Below, piece after piece: positions 54,027 to 61,479 of a DNA stretch of 64,000 nucleotides. Origin of the DNA: Lachnospiraceae bacterium. Its GTDB lineage: Bacteria; Bacillota; Clostridia; Lachnospirales; Lachnospiraceae. A model generated the notes under the pieces. That model had not been told where the DNA came from, did no database searches, and saw nothing but the letters and a program-made list of their open reading frames with translations. How positions within the stretch are numbered: position 1 is the stretch's first letter; each line of letters opens with the position of its first letter. Location: the NCBI GenBank assembly GCA_016286035.1, contig JAEERY010000087.1, positions 1 through 64,000 on the forward strand, read 5' to 3'. The translations under genes were made by a program, and so were the position numbers.

Positions 54027-55025
54027 ATGAAACAGAGAACACCACTTGTAAGCCACATTTTTACAGCTGACCCTTCGGCTCATGTGTTTAACGATAAGAT
54101 ATATGTATATCCGTCACATGATATCGCTCATGAAGGCGAGGATGATGATGACGGCGGCGAATACCAGATGGAAGATTATCATGTGCTCTCACTTGATGAT
54201 CTTGATGCTGATTGCGTAGATAACGGAGAGGCCCTTCACATGAAGGATGTTCCGTGGGTGAGCAAGCAGATGTGGGCACCCGATGCAGCTTTTAAGGATG
54301 GAAAGTATTATCTGTATTTCCCGGCAAGAGACAAGGAAGGAATCTTCCGTGTAGGTGTTGCCATCGGAGACAGCCCGGTAGGACCTTTTAAGGCTGAACC
54401 TGAAGCAATTAAAGGCAGTATGAGTATCGATCCCGCAGTATTTGAAGACGAGGACGGAAAGTTCTATATGTATAACGGCGGTCTCTGGGGAGGCCAGCTT
54501 GAGAAGTGGCAGACAGGATCGTTTGTTGCAGGCGATCCCGGTATGATACCCGGCGCAGACGGACCCAAGGGTGATGAAGCGGCACTCGGTCCCTTCGTTG
54601 CAGAACTTTCTGATGATATGAAGTCTTTCAAGGAAGCACCGAAGATGGTACAGATCCTTGATGAGAACGGTGATCCCATTAAGGCATCTGACGAGGACAG
54701 AAGATACTTTGAAGGCCCTTGGATGCATAAATACAACGGTCTATATTATCTTTCATACTCAACAGGTACTACTCACTACCTTGTATATGCTACGGGAACA
54801 GATCCCATGGGACCTTTCACATACAGAGGAAGACTGATGGAGCCTGTACTTGGATGGACAACACATCATTCGATCATCGAGTATCATGGCAAATGGTATC
54901 TGTTCTATCATGACTGTGAGCTTTCAAACGGTATAAACCATCGCAGAAATGTTAAGTATACAGAGATCGAGTACAATGAGGATGGTACCATAAAGACCAT
55001 ATTCCCGTATGATCATATCAAATAG
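54027..55025 (+). CDS. Glycoside hydrolase family 43, no signal peptide
   Basis: The 332-residue protein is a five-bladed beta-propeller GH43 domain. The catalytic triad can be placed at Asp15 (FTADPSAHVF, base), Asp135 (MSIDPAVFED, pKa modulator) and Glu229 (RRYFEGPWMHKY, acid). Similar enzymes remove xylose or arabinose from plant hemicellulose fragments. With no signal peptide, linker or binding module it should work in the cytoplasm on imported oligosaccharides, in line with the GH5 gene at 26731. An acidic insert (EDDDDGGEY) lies near residue 38. The ATG at 54027 has GGAGAA upstream; a TTG 15 bases earlier overlaps that site. Confidence 0.9.
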   Translation: MKQRTPLVSHIFTADPSAHVFNDKIYVYPSHDIAHEGEDDDDGGEYQMEDYHVLSLDDLDADCVDNGEALHMKDVPWVSKQMWAPDAAFKDGKYYLYFPARDKEGIFRVGVAIGDSPVGPFKAEPEAIKGSMSIDPAVFEDEDGKFYMYNGGLWGGQLEKWQTGSFVAGDPGMIPGADGPKGDEAALGPFVAELSDDMKSFKEAPKMVQILDENGDPIKASDEDRRYFEGPWMHKYNGLYYLSYSTGTTHYLVYATGTDPMGPFTYRGRLMEPVLGWTTHHSIIEYHGKWYLFYHDCELSNGINHRRNVKYTEIEYNEDGTIKTIFPYDHIK

Positions 55026-55045
55026 AGCATATAGTGATTAATATC

Positions 55046-55072
55046 AGGCGCTTCGGTAACGGGGCGCCTTTT
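55046..55072 (+). terminator. Rho-independent terminator of the GH43 gene
   Basis: AGGCGCTTCG at 55046-55055 pairs with CGGGGCGCCT at 55060-55069 through two U-G pairs around a GTAA tetraloop, then TTTT. Confidence 0.85.
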
Positions 55073-55193
55073 GTCATCTTACATAACATTATATGGATAT
55101 AAACCCTCGATTTGTGTGTTATTAACAATTGTTTATAACGTTTTTTGGTGTATTATAATAATATATTAGGCAAATTATATCTATATACATGTG

Positions 55194-55223
55194 TTGACAG
55201 TACATATGGTAGAAGTATATAAT
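55194..55223 (+). promoter_or_regulatory. Promoter for the surface-protein gene
   Basis: TTGACA at 55194-55199 and TATAAT at 55218-55223, spacer 18 bases. A leader of about 90 bases follows. The remaining gap after 55072 is very AT-rich and holds nothing else. Confidence 0.65.
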
Positions 55224-55322
55224 TATATGGATATATTTTGTGGTTAACATAATCAGTCCTTAAAAACGTGTTTACGTAAACTGATATATATGTTATAAGT
55301 AATCAGTTTGAAGGATGAGTTG

Positions 55323-56264
55323 ATGAGAGGTGGGATTATGCCAAGAAACAATATTCTTATAATTTCCCTTATTTCAATCAACATTATATTGGTCATGATC
55401 TGCGGATTCTTCTATATAAAGAAGGACAGATCCGAACCCAAGATTGCATTTGCAGCCGATGATACCGTATATACGGTAGGCATGGATACAAATGATCTTT
55501 TAACAGGCATGACAGCTGTGGATAATAAAGACGGTGACATTTCCGACAGAATAGTTATCGAGAAGATTCTCGAAAACAAGGATAAGAATGTTGCGGTTGT
55601 TTATTATGCTGTCTGCGATTATGACGGAAACGTTGCCAAGGCAAGCCGTGAGTTCCCGGCAAGATTTGATCTTTTAGCAAGCGCGCAGGTAAGCGATTCC
55701 ACAAATTCTGCCGATACAGAAAGCGATGAAGAACAGCAGGATGCGGAAGCACTTGCAGCAGAAGAAGCGGCAAAAGCTGAGGAAGAAGCACGCTTAGCCG
55801 AAGAAGAAGCTCAAAGAGCGGCCGAAGAAGCAGCCAAAGCCGAAGAAGAGGCGAGACTCGCAGAAGAAGCAGCCAAAGCTGAAGAAGAGGCAAAGAAAGC
55901 CGAGGAAGAAGCGAAGAAAGCTGAAGAGGAAGCTAAAAAGACGGATGCTGATAAGAAGGCTGAGGAAGAAAGAAAAGCTGCTGAAGCAGCAGCGGCAGAA
56001 GCTTCAAAGAAATCCGCAGGCTCTCCTTATATAGAACTTAAGTATACGGAATGCAAGGTGCCGATCGGTGGTGGAGTTCCTTGGGCTGATGCGATTAAGA
56101 CTTTGAAAGATGACAAGGACGGCTACGAAGCGCTGTTCAGAAATCTGATCGCTTCAAAGTTTGATAACAGCAAAGTCGGAGATGCAAAGGTCACTCTTTA
56201 TACTACGGATTCGGATAAGAATAAATCAAACACGGTAACAATGACTGTGCATGTAGTTCAGTAA
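55323..56264 (+). CDS. Membrane-anchored surface protein with Ala/Glu/Lys coiled coil
   Basis: The 313-residue protein has one N-terminal membrane helix (about 9-30), a beta-rich domain at 35-115 similar to bacterial Ig-like DUF5011 repeats (TAVDNKDGDISDRIVI, YYAVCDYDGNVAKASRE), a long charged helix of AEEEAKKAEEEAKKAEEEAK type at about 135-225, and a C-terminal beta domain of about 80 residues that again looks Ig-like (VTLYTTDSDKNKSNTVTMTV). It is anchored in the membrane with the coiled coil spanning the wall. Start choice: ATG at 55323 with AAGGA at seven bases; ATG at 55338 is also possible. I do not know its partner or function. Confidence 0.7.
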   Translation: MRGGIMPRNNILIISLISINIILVMICGFFYIKKDRSEPKIAFAADDTVYTVGMDTNDLLTGMTAVDNKDGDISDRIVIEKILENKDKNVAVVYYAVCDYDGNVAKASREFPARFDLLASAQVSDSTNSADTESDEEQQDAEALAAEEAAKAEEEARLAEEEAQRAAEEAAKAEEEARLAEEAAKAEEEAKKAEEEAKKAEEEAKKTDADKKAEEERKAAEAAAAEASKKSAGSPYIELKYTECKVPIGGGVPWADAIKTLKDDKDGYEALFRNLIASKFDNSKVGDAKVTLYTTDSDKNKSNTVTMTVHVVQ

Positions 56265-56341
56265 ATATTTGGTATCAACGCATTTGCGATGATATATATT
56301 ACGCTTCACAGACTACGAAAGGAGGAAAAAAACAAAACCAG

Positions 56342-56890
56342 ATGAAAAAGTTTTTAGCACTAGTTTTAGTAGGCGTATTAACAGTTGGTACAGCAGTTAT
56401 GGCTGCAGATTCACCCTCTGCAAGCGCAGTAGCTTCAAATAACAGCAGTTCTTCATCTAGCAACTCTGCTTTAGAGCAGGTAGCTAAGGAGGATGGTATG
56501 TCTGTTGAGGAAGAGCTCAACAATGCACTTGTGGATGCAGACGCAGGTATCGACAAGGCTGACGCTATTTCGGCAGGTGTTCCTCAGGGAACAATAATCA
56601 ACGGTTCTAAGACAGCATTCTCTATCAGACTTAAGAGAGCTACCAAGGCTCAGGTTAACAATGGTAAGAATATCGCTGTTAAGGGTAAGAAGTTAAGAAG
56701 AGTTTTGATTCTTAAGAATAAGCCCGCAGGTAACGTAGTATTCAATGTTTACCTTCCTCAGGGTGCTGCAGGAGTTGTAGCATATCAGTACGTTAATGGT
56801 CAGGCATTCCAGGTTACAACAGCTCAGATCTCTGACAACAAGATAAGCGTTGCAGTTACTACAGATGCTCCGATCTATCTTTACAAGTAA
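56342..56890 (+). CDS. Small secreted protein with Ser/Asn-rich linker
   Basis: The 182-residue protein has a textbook signal peptide (MKKFLALVLVGVLTVGTAVM, cleaved near AMAAD) and then a Ser/Asn-rich stretch (about 31-45), a short helical region (AKEDGMSVEEELNNAL) and a basic beta-rich domain from about 75 to the end. The AAAGGAGG ribosome site is nearly perfect and codon use (GTA, GCA, AAC, CTT) suggests high expression. No wall-anchor motif is seen, so it is probably released or loosely bound. I do not recognise the family; conserved basic residues in TKAQVNNGKNIAVKGKKLRR may bind surface polymers. Confidence 0.75.
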   Translation: MKKFLALVLVGVLTVGTAVMAADSPSASAVASNNSSSSSSNSALEQVAKEDGMSVEEELNNALVDADAGIDKADAISAGVPQGTIINGSKTAFSIRLKRATKAQVNNGKNIAVKGKKLRRVLILKNKPAGNVVFNVYLPQGAAGVVAYQYVNGQAFQVTTAQISDNKISVAVTTDAPIYLYK

Positions 56891-56932
56891 TCAGAGCAAA
56901 CAAGATATATTTGTTTATCATGCATGATAAAG

Positions 56933-56970
56933 CTCACAAACTCTTGTGAGTAAGTATTTTGTTTTTTTTC
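56933..56970 (+). terminator. Terminator of the secreted-protein gene
   Basis: CTCACAA at 56933-56939 pairs with TTGTGAG at 56944-56950, followed after a short spacer by TTTTGTTTTTTTT. Confidence 0.65.
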
Positions 56971-56993
56971 GTGAAGCGTAACCCGTAAGGGAA

Positions 56994-57019
56994 AGCCCTC
57001 CTCTGTATAGGGGAGGGCT
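56994..57019 (+). other. GC-rich hairpin upstream of the polysaccharide operon
   Basis: AGCCCTCCTC at 56994-57003 pairs with GGGGAGGGCT at 57010-57019 with one G-U pair. No T-tract follows (ATTATAAAG), so it is not a standard terminator. It lies upstream of the promoter at 57061. Confidence 0.4.
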
Positions 57020-57060
57020 ATTATAAAGTTTAGGCTTAAAACAATAAGATACGATATTTA

Positions 57061-57089
57061 TTGCGGTGTGTGTGTGTATGTAATATAAT
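57061..57089 (+). promoter_or_regulatory. Probable promoter of the polysaccharide operon
   Basis: TATAAT at 57084-57089 with TTGCGG at 57061-57066, spacer 17, and a GT-repeat in the spacer. Start codon 20 bases downstream of the -10, so the leader is short. Confidence 0.5.
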
Positions 57090-57109
57090 GCAATGGGGTA
57101 GTATATATT

Positions 57110-57838
57110 ATGGACAGAATTTTTGACATGCACAACCATATATTGTGGGGCGTGGATGACGGTTCTCAAGATATTGAGATGACTCTGCGTATGTTAAGGA
57201 TGGCCGAGAAGGACGGAATAACGGATATAATCCTGACACCTCACAATAAACCAAACAGAAGAAATCTGTATGCCACCGAGATGGTGGAAATGATCGCAGA
57301 TCTTAAAAAGAAGATCGCAGTAGAGGGTATCAGTATGAACCTGTACCCCGGAAATGAGATCTTCTACAGAATGGATGTCTGTGAGAGACTTGAGATAGGA
57401 AAAGCAGCAACCATGGCAGGCTCAAGATATGTTCTCCTTGAATTCAATCCCATGGATGACTGGGAACATGTAAAACGCGGAGCGGATGATCTTTTACAGG
57501 GAGGATACTTCCCGATAATAGCTCACGTTGAAAGATATGTTAATGTTATAAAAGACATAGACAGAGTGGGATATTTGGTAGATAAGGGATGCTATATACA
57601 GATAAACTCCTCATCTGTCATGGGAGAGATAGGCTTTATCGTAAAGAAACAGTGCAAAAGCCTTTTAAAAGAAAATCTTGTATCATTCATAGCGACCGAT
57701 GCACATGAAGATATAAGACGTGTGCCGAAGTTAAATGAATGCGTCAGATACATAACAAAGAAATATGGGGAAGAAACTGCGGTAAGGATATTTGAGACTA
57801 ATCCGCAGATGATCCTTGATGATAAAATCATAAGATAG
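57110..57838 (+). CDS. CpsB/CapC-type protein tyrosine phosphatase (PHP fold)
   Basis: The 242-residue metal-dependent phosphatase dephosphorylates the partner BY-kinase in Gram-positive capsule systems. The PHP metal-binding residues are in FDMHNHILWGVDDGS (H8, H10), DIILTPH, YPGNEIFY, IIAHVERY and FIATDAHE. It is the first gene of the operon and lies 19 bases before the chain-length gene. Length and motif order match the family. By family, it works with the kinase at 58643 to set polymer length. Confidence 0.92.
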   Translation: MDRIFDMHNHILWGVDDGSQDIEMTLRMLRMAEKDGITDIILTPHNKPNRRNLYATEMVEMIADLKKKIAVEGISMNLYPGNEIFYRMDVCERLEIGKAATMAGSRYVLLEFNPMDDWEHVKRGADDLLQGGYFPIIAHVERYVNVIKDIDRVGYLVDKGCYIQINSSSVMGEIGFIVKKQCKSLLKENLVSFIATDAHEDIRRVPKLNECVRYITKKYGEETAVRIFETNPQMILDDKIIR

Positions 57839-57857
57839 ATGAGGGAATTGGTGAGAC

Positions 57858-58595
57858 ATGGAAAACAGAAACATGGCTACAAATGATGAAGTGGAGATAG
57901 ATCTGCTTGAGATATTGGGACTTCTTCTTAGCCGGTGGCAGCTTATCATACTGGTCGGGATTACAACAGCGATGATAGGATTTGCCATCAGCTTCTTTAT
58001 GATTGATCCCACTTACGAATCGACTACAAAGATCTATATTCTAAACAAGAACGAGAATCAGAATGTTACATATTCGGACATGCAGCTGGGTACACAGCTT
58101 ACGAAGGACTACTCGGAACTTATCAATTCCAGATACGTTTTGGAGGAAGTTATACAGAAGCTTCACTTAGACCTTGATTATCAGGGACTTAAGCAGAAAG
58201 TAAGTGTTTCAACACCTTCCGATACTCGTATAGTTGCGATAACGGTTACGGATACCGATCCTGTGGAAGCAATGAATATCGCCAATGCGATAAGAGAGAG
58301 TGCATCAAGTCATATCGGTAACGTTATGGATATTGATGCCGTAAACATAGTTGAGAGTGCAAACATGCCTACAAAAAAAGCAGGTCCCAGCTATACCAAG
58401 TGGCTGATGGTCGGAGGCATGATCGGAGTCATGATTGTATGTGCGATCATCCTGGTAGGATACCTTCTTGATGATACGATCAAGACTTCCGAAGATGTAG
58501 AGAGATACCTTGGCCTTTCAACACTCGGAATGATACCTGTGATCGAAACCGGTGAAGTAGCAAAGAAAAAGAAAAAGAAGAAGAAAAAACACTAA
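57858..58595 (+). CDS. Chain-length determinant / BY-kinase activator (Wzz, CpsC family)
   Basis: The 245-residue membrane protein has TM1 near 24-48, an extracytoplasmic coiled domain (60-165, with KLHLDLDYQGLKQKVSV) and TM2 near 175-197, the layout of CpsC/CapA proteins that activate a cognate BY-kinase and control polysaccharide length. The C terminus continues past TM2 into IKTSEDVERYLGLSTLGMIP and then ends in a run of ten lysines. The basic tail could contact the acidic tail of the kinase or membrane phosphates; this is inference. Confidence 0.9.
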   Translation: MENRNMATNDEVEIDLLEILGLLLSRWQLIILVGITTAMIGFAISFFMIDPTYESTTKIYILNKNENQNVTYSDMQLGTQLTKDYSELINSRYVLEEVIQKLHLDLDYQGLKQKVSVSTPSDTRIVAITVTDTDPVEAMNIANAIRESASSHIGNVMDIDAVNIVESANMPTKKAGPSYTKWLMVGGMIGVMIVCAIILVGYLLDDTIKTSEDVERYLGLSTLGMIPVIETGEVAKKKKKKKKKH

Positions 58596-58642
58596 GAGAT
58601 AAAAGATAAAATATATTTACTATAAAGCTTTGAGGTAAGGAT

Positions 58643-59554
58643 ATGCAGAGAGTAAATCTGACATTTTCATTTGAAGAAGACTACAGAATGAGTGAGGCTT
58701 TCAAGTCTCTTAGAACAAACATAGAGTTCTGCGGAAGCGATGTAAAGACTATTGCGATGACAAGTTGTACACCAAATGAAGGTAAGAGCAGCTGTGCGAT
58801 GGAAGTAGCAAAGGCATTTGCAAAGGGAGGAAATAAAACACTACTCCTTGACTGTGACCTTCGTAAATCGGTCCTTGTCGGAAGATATAAAACAGGTGGT
58901 GTAAGAAAAGGGCTGACACATGCTCTTATCGGTAAGGCACCTATGGCTGATGTTGTATATTCAACAAACGTTCCGAACCTGTTCATCATATTTTCGGGTC
59001 CTGTACCTCCGAATCCTTCGGAGCTTTTGGGCGGTGAAGAATTTGAAAAGATGCTTAATAAACTGAGAGATGTATTTGACTATATCATAGTTGATGCACC
59101 GCCGCTTGGTTCTGTTATCGATGCAGCTGTTGTGGGTACAAAATGTGACGGTATGGTGCTTGTTATAGAAGCAAATGCCATAAGCTACCGCTTCGCTCAG
59201 TCTGTAAAGGATCAGATAGATAAATCCGGATGCCGAATTCTTGGAGCCGTACTTAACAAGGTTGATATGACCGGCGGTATGTACGGCCATTACGGTAAGT
59301 ATTACGGCAGATACTATGGTAGATACTATGGCAAGTATTATGGAAAGTACTACGGCAAGTATGGAGAATACGGCAGCAAGGGAAGCCATCTGATAAGTGA
59401 AGAAGATGCTTTAAGAGGTGTAACCAAGCAGGATACCACAAGGATCATACTTGATGATGAGATAATAGGTCTTGATGATGCTCTGGGAGATCTTGAAAAG
59501 CCTAAAAAATCGATAGAGGATGTGACGATAAAAGATGATGACATTCAGATATAA
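58643..59554 (+). CDS. BY-kinase (CpsD/CapB) with internal tyrosine repeat and acidic tail
   Basis: The 303-residue tyrosine autokinase has Walker A (SCTPNEGKSS, 41-50), Walker A' (LLLDCDLRK, 67-75) and Walker B (YIIVDAPP, 147-154). Residues 214-243 hold fourteen tyrosines, mostly as tandem YYGK/YYGR units. In known BY-kinases such a cluster is the extreme C terminus and is trans-phosphorylated. Here a 60-residue acidic tail follows (SEEDALRG, DDEIIGLDDALGDLE). The repeats are 12-bp DNA units at 59297-59359. AAGGA precedes the start. Confidence 0.93.
   Translation: MQRVNLTFSFEEDYRMSEAFKSLRTNIEFCGSDVKTIAMTSCTPNEGKSSCAMEVAKAFAKGGNKTLLLDCDLRKSVLVGRYKTGGVRKGLTHALIGKAPMADVVYSTNVPNLFIIFSGPVPPNPSELLGGEEFEKMLNKLRDVFDYIIVDAPPLGSVIDAAVVGTKCDGMVLVIEANAISYRFAQSVKDQIDKSGCRILGAVLNKVDMTGGMYGHYGKYYGRYYGRYYGKYYGKYYGKYGEYGSKGSHLISEEDALRGVTKQDTTRIILDDEIIGLDDALGDLEKPKKSIEDVTIKDDDIQI
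59297..59359 (+). repeat. Tandem 12-bp repeats encoding the kinase tyrosine cluster
   Basis: Four-codon units of the form AAG/AGA-TAT-TAT-GGC encode KYYG or RYYG about five times. The unit structure would allow the number of phosphorylatable tyrosines to change by slippage. Confidence 0.8.
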
Positions 59555-60389
59555 ACAGCCAGTGGTTTTAGCTAAAATTCTGGCAGCGTCTATCGTGGCA
59601 GCAATGATTGCTTTGTCGGGCTGTGGCAAAGAGATCGATGAAACCGAAGTGAAACCATCACAGGAAGAAGTGCAGCTTTCTGATCAGGCTCAGAACACGG
59701 AGAGTGATTCAAATGCTACAGACAGCACTGATGCTGTATCTGCTCAGACTCAAAGTCTTGATGTGGATTTTAATGAGCTTCAGGCAAAGAACCCTGATGT
59801 GTTTGCATGGATAAAGATTCCTGGAACAAATATAGATATGCCGGTTCTTCGAAGTGAAGAGGATGATGCGTTTTATGTGACACATGATGCTGACAAAAAT
59901 CCAAGTGCAGACGGAGCAGCATATGTGGAAATGGCAAACTTCCCTGAAATGTGTGATTTTAATACAGTCATCCACGGAAGTAAGGCTATGTTTTCGGATC
60001 TTATAAACTTTGAGAATCCTGATTACTTTGATAAGAATGATACATTTTATATATACCTTCCTGATAATGTTCTGACATATACCATATGGACAGCATACAA
60101 GAGAGAGAACAACAGTATGCTGAGAACATATGACTTTGCGGATGCAAAGGGATGCAGAGCTTTTCTTGATGATGTATATAACGGCAGATATATTGGAAAG
60201 CAGATCAGAGACGGTTGGTATGATCTTGATGAATATAAGTTCATCGTTACACTTACGATAGATGATCCTGCAAGCAATGACCAGCTTGTTGTCATGGGAG
60301 CTCTCGTAAACGATGCTGCAGGAAACATTAACAGGGAAGTTATAGAAGAACTGGAATACATACCGGATCTGTTTAATGGGGAATACTAA
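59535..60389 (+). CDS. Sortase-B-fold lipoprotein without the catalytic residues
   Basis: The 284-residue product has a lipoprotein signal with lipobox ALSGC (Cys30), an acidic linker (31-75), and a class B sortase domain (about 76-280) recognisable from DVFAWIKIPGTNIDMPVLR, YVTHDAD, AMFSDLINFENPDYF and FIVTLTIDDPASNDQLVVMG. The catalytic cysteine of the TLxTC motif is replaced: TLTID has Ile242 there. The catalytic Arg of RxVV is Gln250, and the usual YGH loop reads VIHGSK, shortened. It therefore should have no transpeptidase activity. Being lipid-anchored and coded between kinase and LCP ligase, it may be a structural or binding component of the polysaccharide machinery. Its start overlaps the kinase by 20 bases. 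Confidence 0.85.
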   Translation: MMTFRYKQPVVLAKILAASIVAAMIALSGCGKEIDETEVKPSQEEVQLSDQAQNTESDSNATDSTDAVSAQTQSLDVDFNELQAKNPDVFAWIKIPGTNIDMPVLRSEEDDAFYVTHDADKNPSADGAAYVEMANFPEMCDFNTVIHGSKAMFSDLINFENPDYFDKNDTFYIYLPDNVLTYTIWTAYKRENNSMLRTYDFADAKGCRAFLDDVYNGRYIGKQIRDGWYDLDEYKFIVTLTIDDPASNDQLVVMGALVNDAAGNINREVIEELEYIPDLFNGEY

Positions 60390-60402
60390 GAGGTAGACGG
60401 GT

Positions 60403-61461
60403 GTGAAAAAGAAAATCGCCATAATAGCATTATCCGCCATAACAGCGATACTGATCATATTTATAATAGCCACCGCGATCATAAGGACAGTGGGTAAGAG
60501 CAGACTGAAAAACAGCGTTGTTGAGTCCGCGCCTGTCATTGTCACCGAAGAGACAACTCAGGCAGCTCCGGAAGAGAAGGAGACGTGGGAAGAGGGTTGG
60601 ATCAAGTACAAAGGCAGGGTAATGAAATACAATGAAGATATAACCACCTTCCTGTTCATGGGAATCGACAAGAATGAAGAGGTAAAGGAGGTTGCTGAGG
60701 GTACCAACGGAGGACAGGCTGATGCCCTTTTTCTGCTTGTATTCAATCCCGATGAGAGCCGTATAGATGTTATAGGTATCAACAGAAATACGATGACTGA
60801 TATCAATGTCTATAACGAGTACGGAGATTTTGTGACAACGACTACGGCTCAGATCTGTGTACAGCACGGATTCGGTAACGGGGTTGAGGAAAGCTGTGAA
60901 TACCAGGTAGAAGCTGTTAAAAAGCTTATGTATAACCTTCCCATACACGGATATGCGGCTATAAACATGAAAGCCATCCCCATCATCAATGATGCTGTAG
61001 GCGGTGTAAATGTAGAAGCTCTTTCCGATGTGAGAAACGGAAGGGGAAGAAAAGTTGTATCCAAGGGAGATGCCGTTCATCTTGAAGGTGAAGATGCATT
61101 TTGGTATGTAAAATACAGAGATATAAATGACTTTGCGTCTGCGGATCTTCGACTCGCAAGACAGAAACAGTACTTAACGACTTTCATGTCTCAGGCAAAA
61201 GCACAGGCAAAGGATAACATAGGTATAGTAAGTGAACTCTATAACGATCTTGTACCGTATATGACCACCGATGTGACCTTTGATGAGGTTGCTTATCTTG
61301 CACCTGAAGTTATCGGTTACAGCTATGATGAGAGCAGTTTCCACATGCTAGAAGGTGAAACAAAGATGGGAGAGGAATTCGAAGAGTTCTATCCCGATGA
61401 GGAAGCCCTCTACGATATGATAATCAGCATCTTTTATGAAGATGTGGATATAAAGAAGTAG
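60403..61461 (+). CDS. LytR-CpsA-Psr (LCP) family glycopolymer ligase
   Basis: The 352-residue protein has an N-terminal membrane helix (about 5-27) and an LCP domain that transfers undecaprenyl-linked glycopolymer to peptidoglycan. Visible features are FLFMGIDKN, GQADALFLLVF, DVIGINRNTMTDI (the arginine and aspartate of the pyrophosphate site), INDAVGGVNVE and FWYVKYRDINDFASADLRLARQ. It starts with GTG at 60403 with AGAGGTAGACG upstream, 13 bases after the inactive sortase. It should attach the polysaccharide made by this operon to the wall. Confidence 0.92.
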   Translation: MKKKIAIIALSAITAILIIFIIATAIIRTVGKSRLKNSVVESAPVIVTEETTQAAPEEKETWEEGWIKYKGRVMKYNEDITTFLFMGIDKNEEVKEVAEGTNGGQADALFLLVFNPDESRIDVIGINRNTMTDINVYNEYGDFVTTTTAQICVQHGFGNGVEESCEYQVEAVKKLMYNLPIHGYAAINMKAIPIINDAVGGVNVEALSDVRNGRGRKVVSKGDAVHLEGEDAFWYVKYRDINDFASADLRLARQKQYLTTFMSQAKAQAKDNIGIVSELYNDLVPYMTTDVTFDEVAYLAPEVIGYSYDESSFHMLEGETKMGEEFEEFYPDEEALYDMIISIFYEDVDIKK

Positions 61462-61479
61462 TAACACTAGGAGAAGACC

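Larger units (their letters stand above)
56299..56981. repeat. Inverted repeat flanking the small secreted-protein gene
   Basis: TTACGCTTCAC at 56299-56309 and GTGAAGCGTAA at 56971-56981 are exact inverted 11-base copies lying just outside the gene 56342-56890. It could be a remnant of mobile-element ends or chance; there is no transposase. Confidence 0.3.

Noticed and set aside
56994..57019. Riboswitch or attenuator before the polysaccharide operon
   Set aside because: A single hairpin upstream of the likely promoter; no conserved aptamer core and no T-tract.
59535..60389. Active class B sortase
   Set aside because: The Cys, Arg and His positions are not conserved, so I call it sortase-like only.
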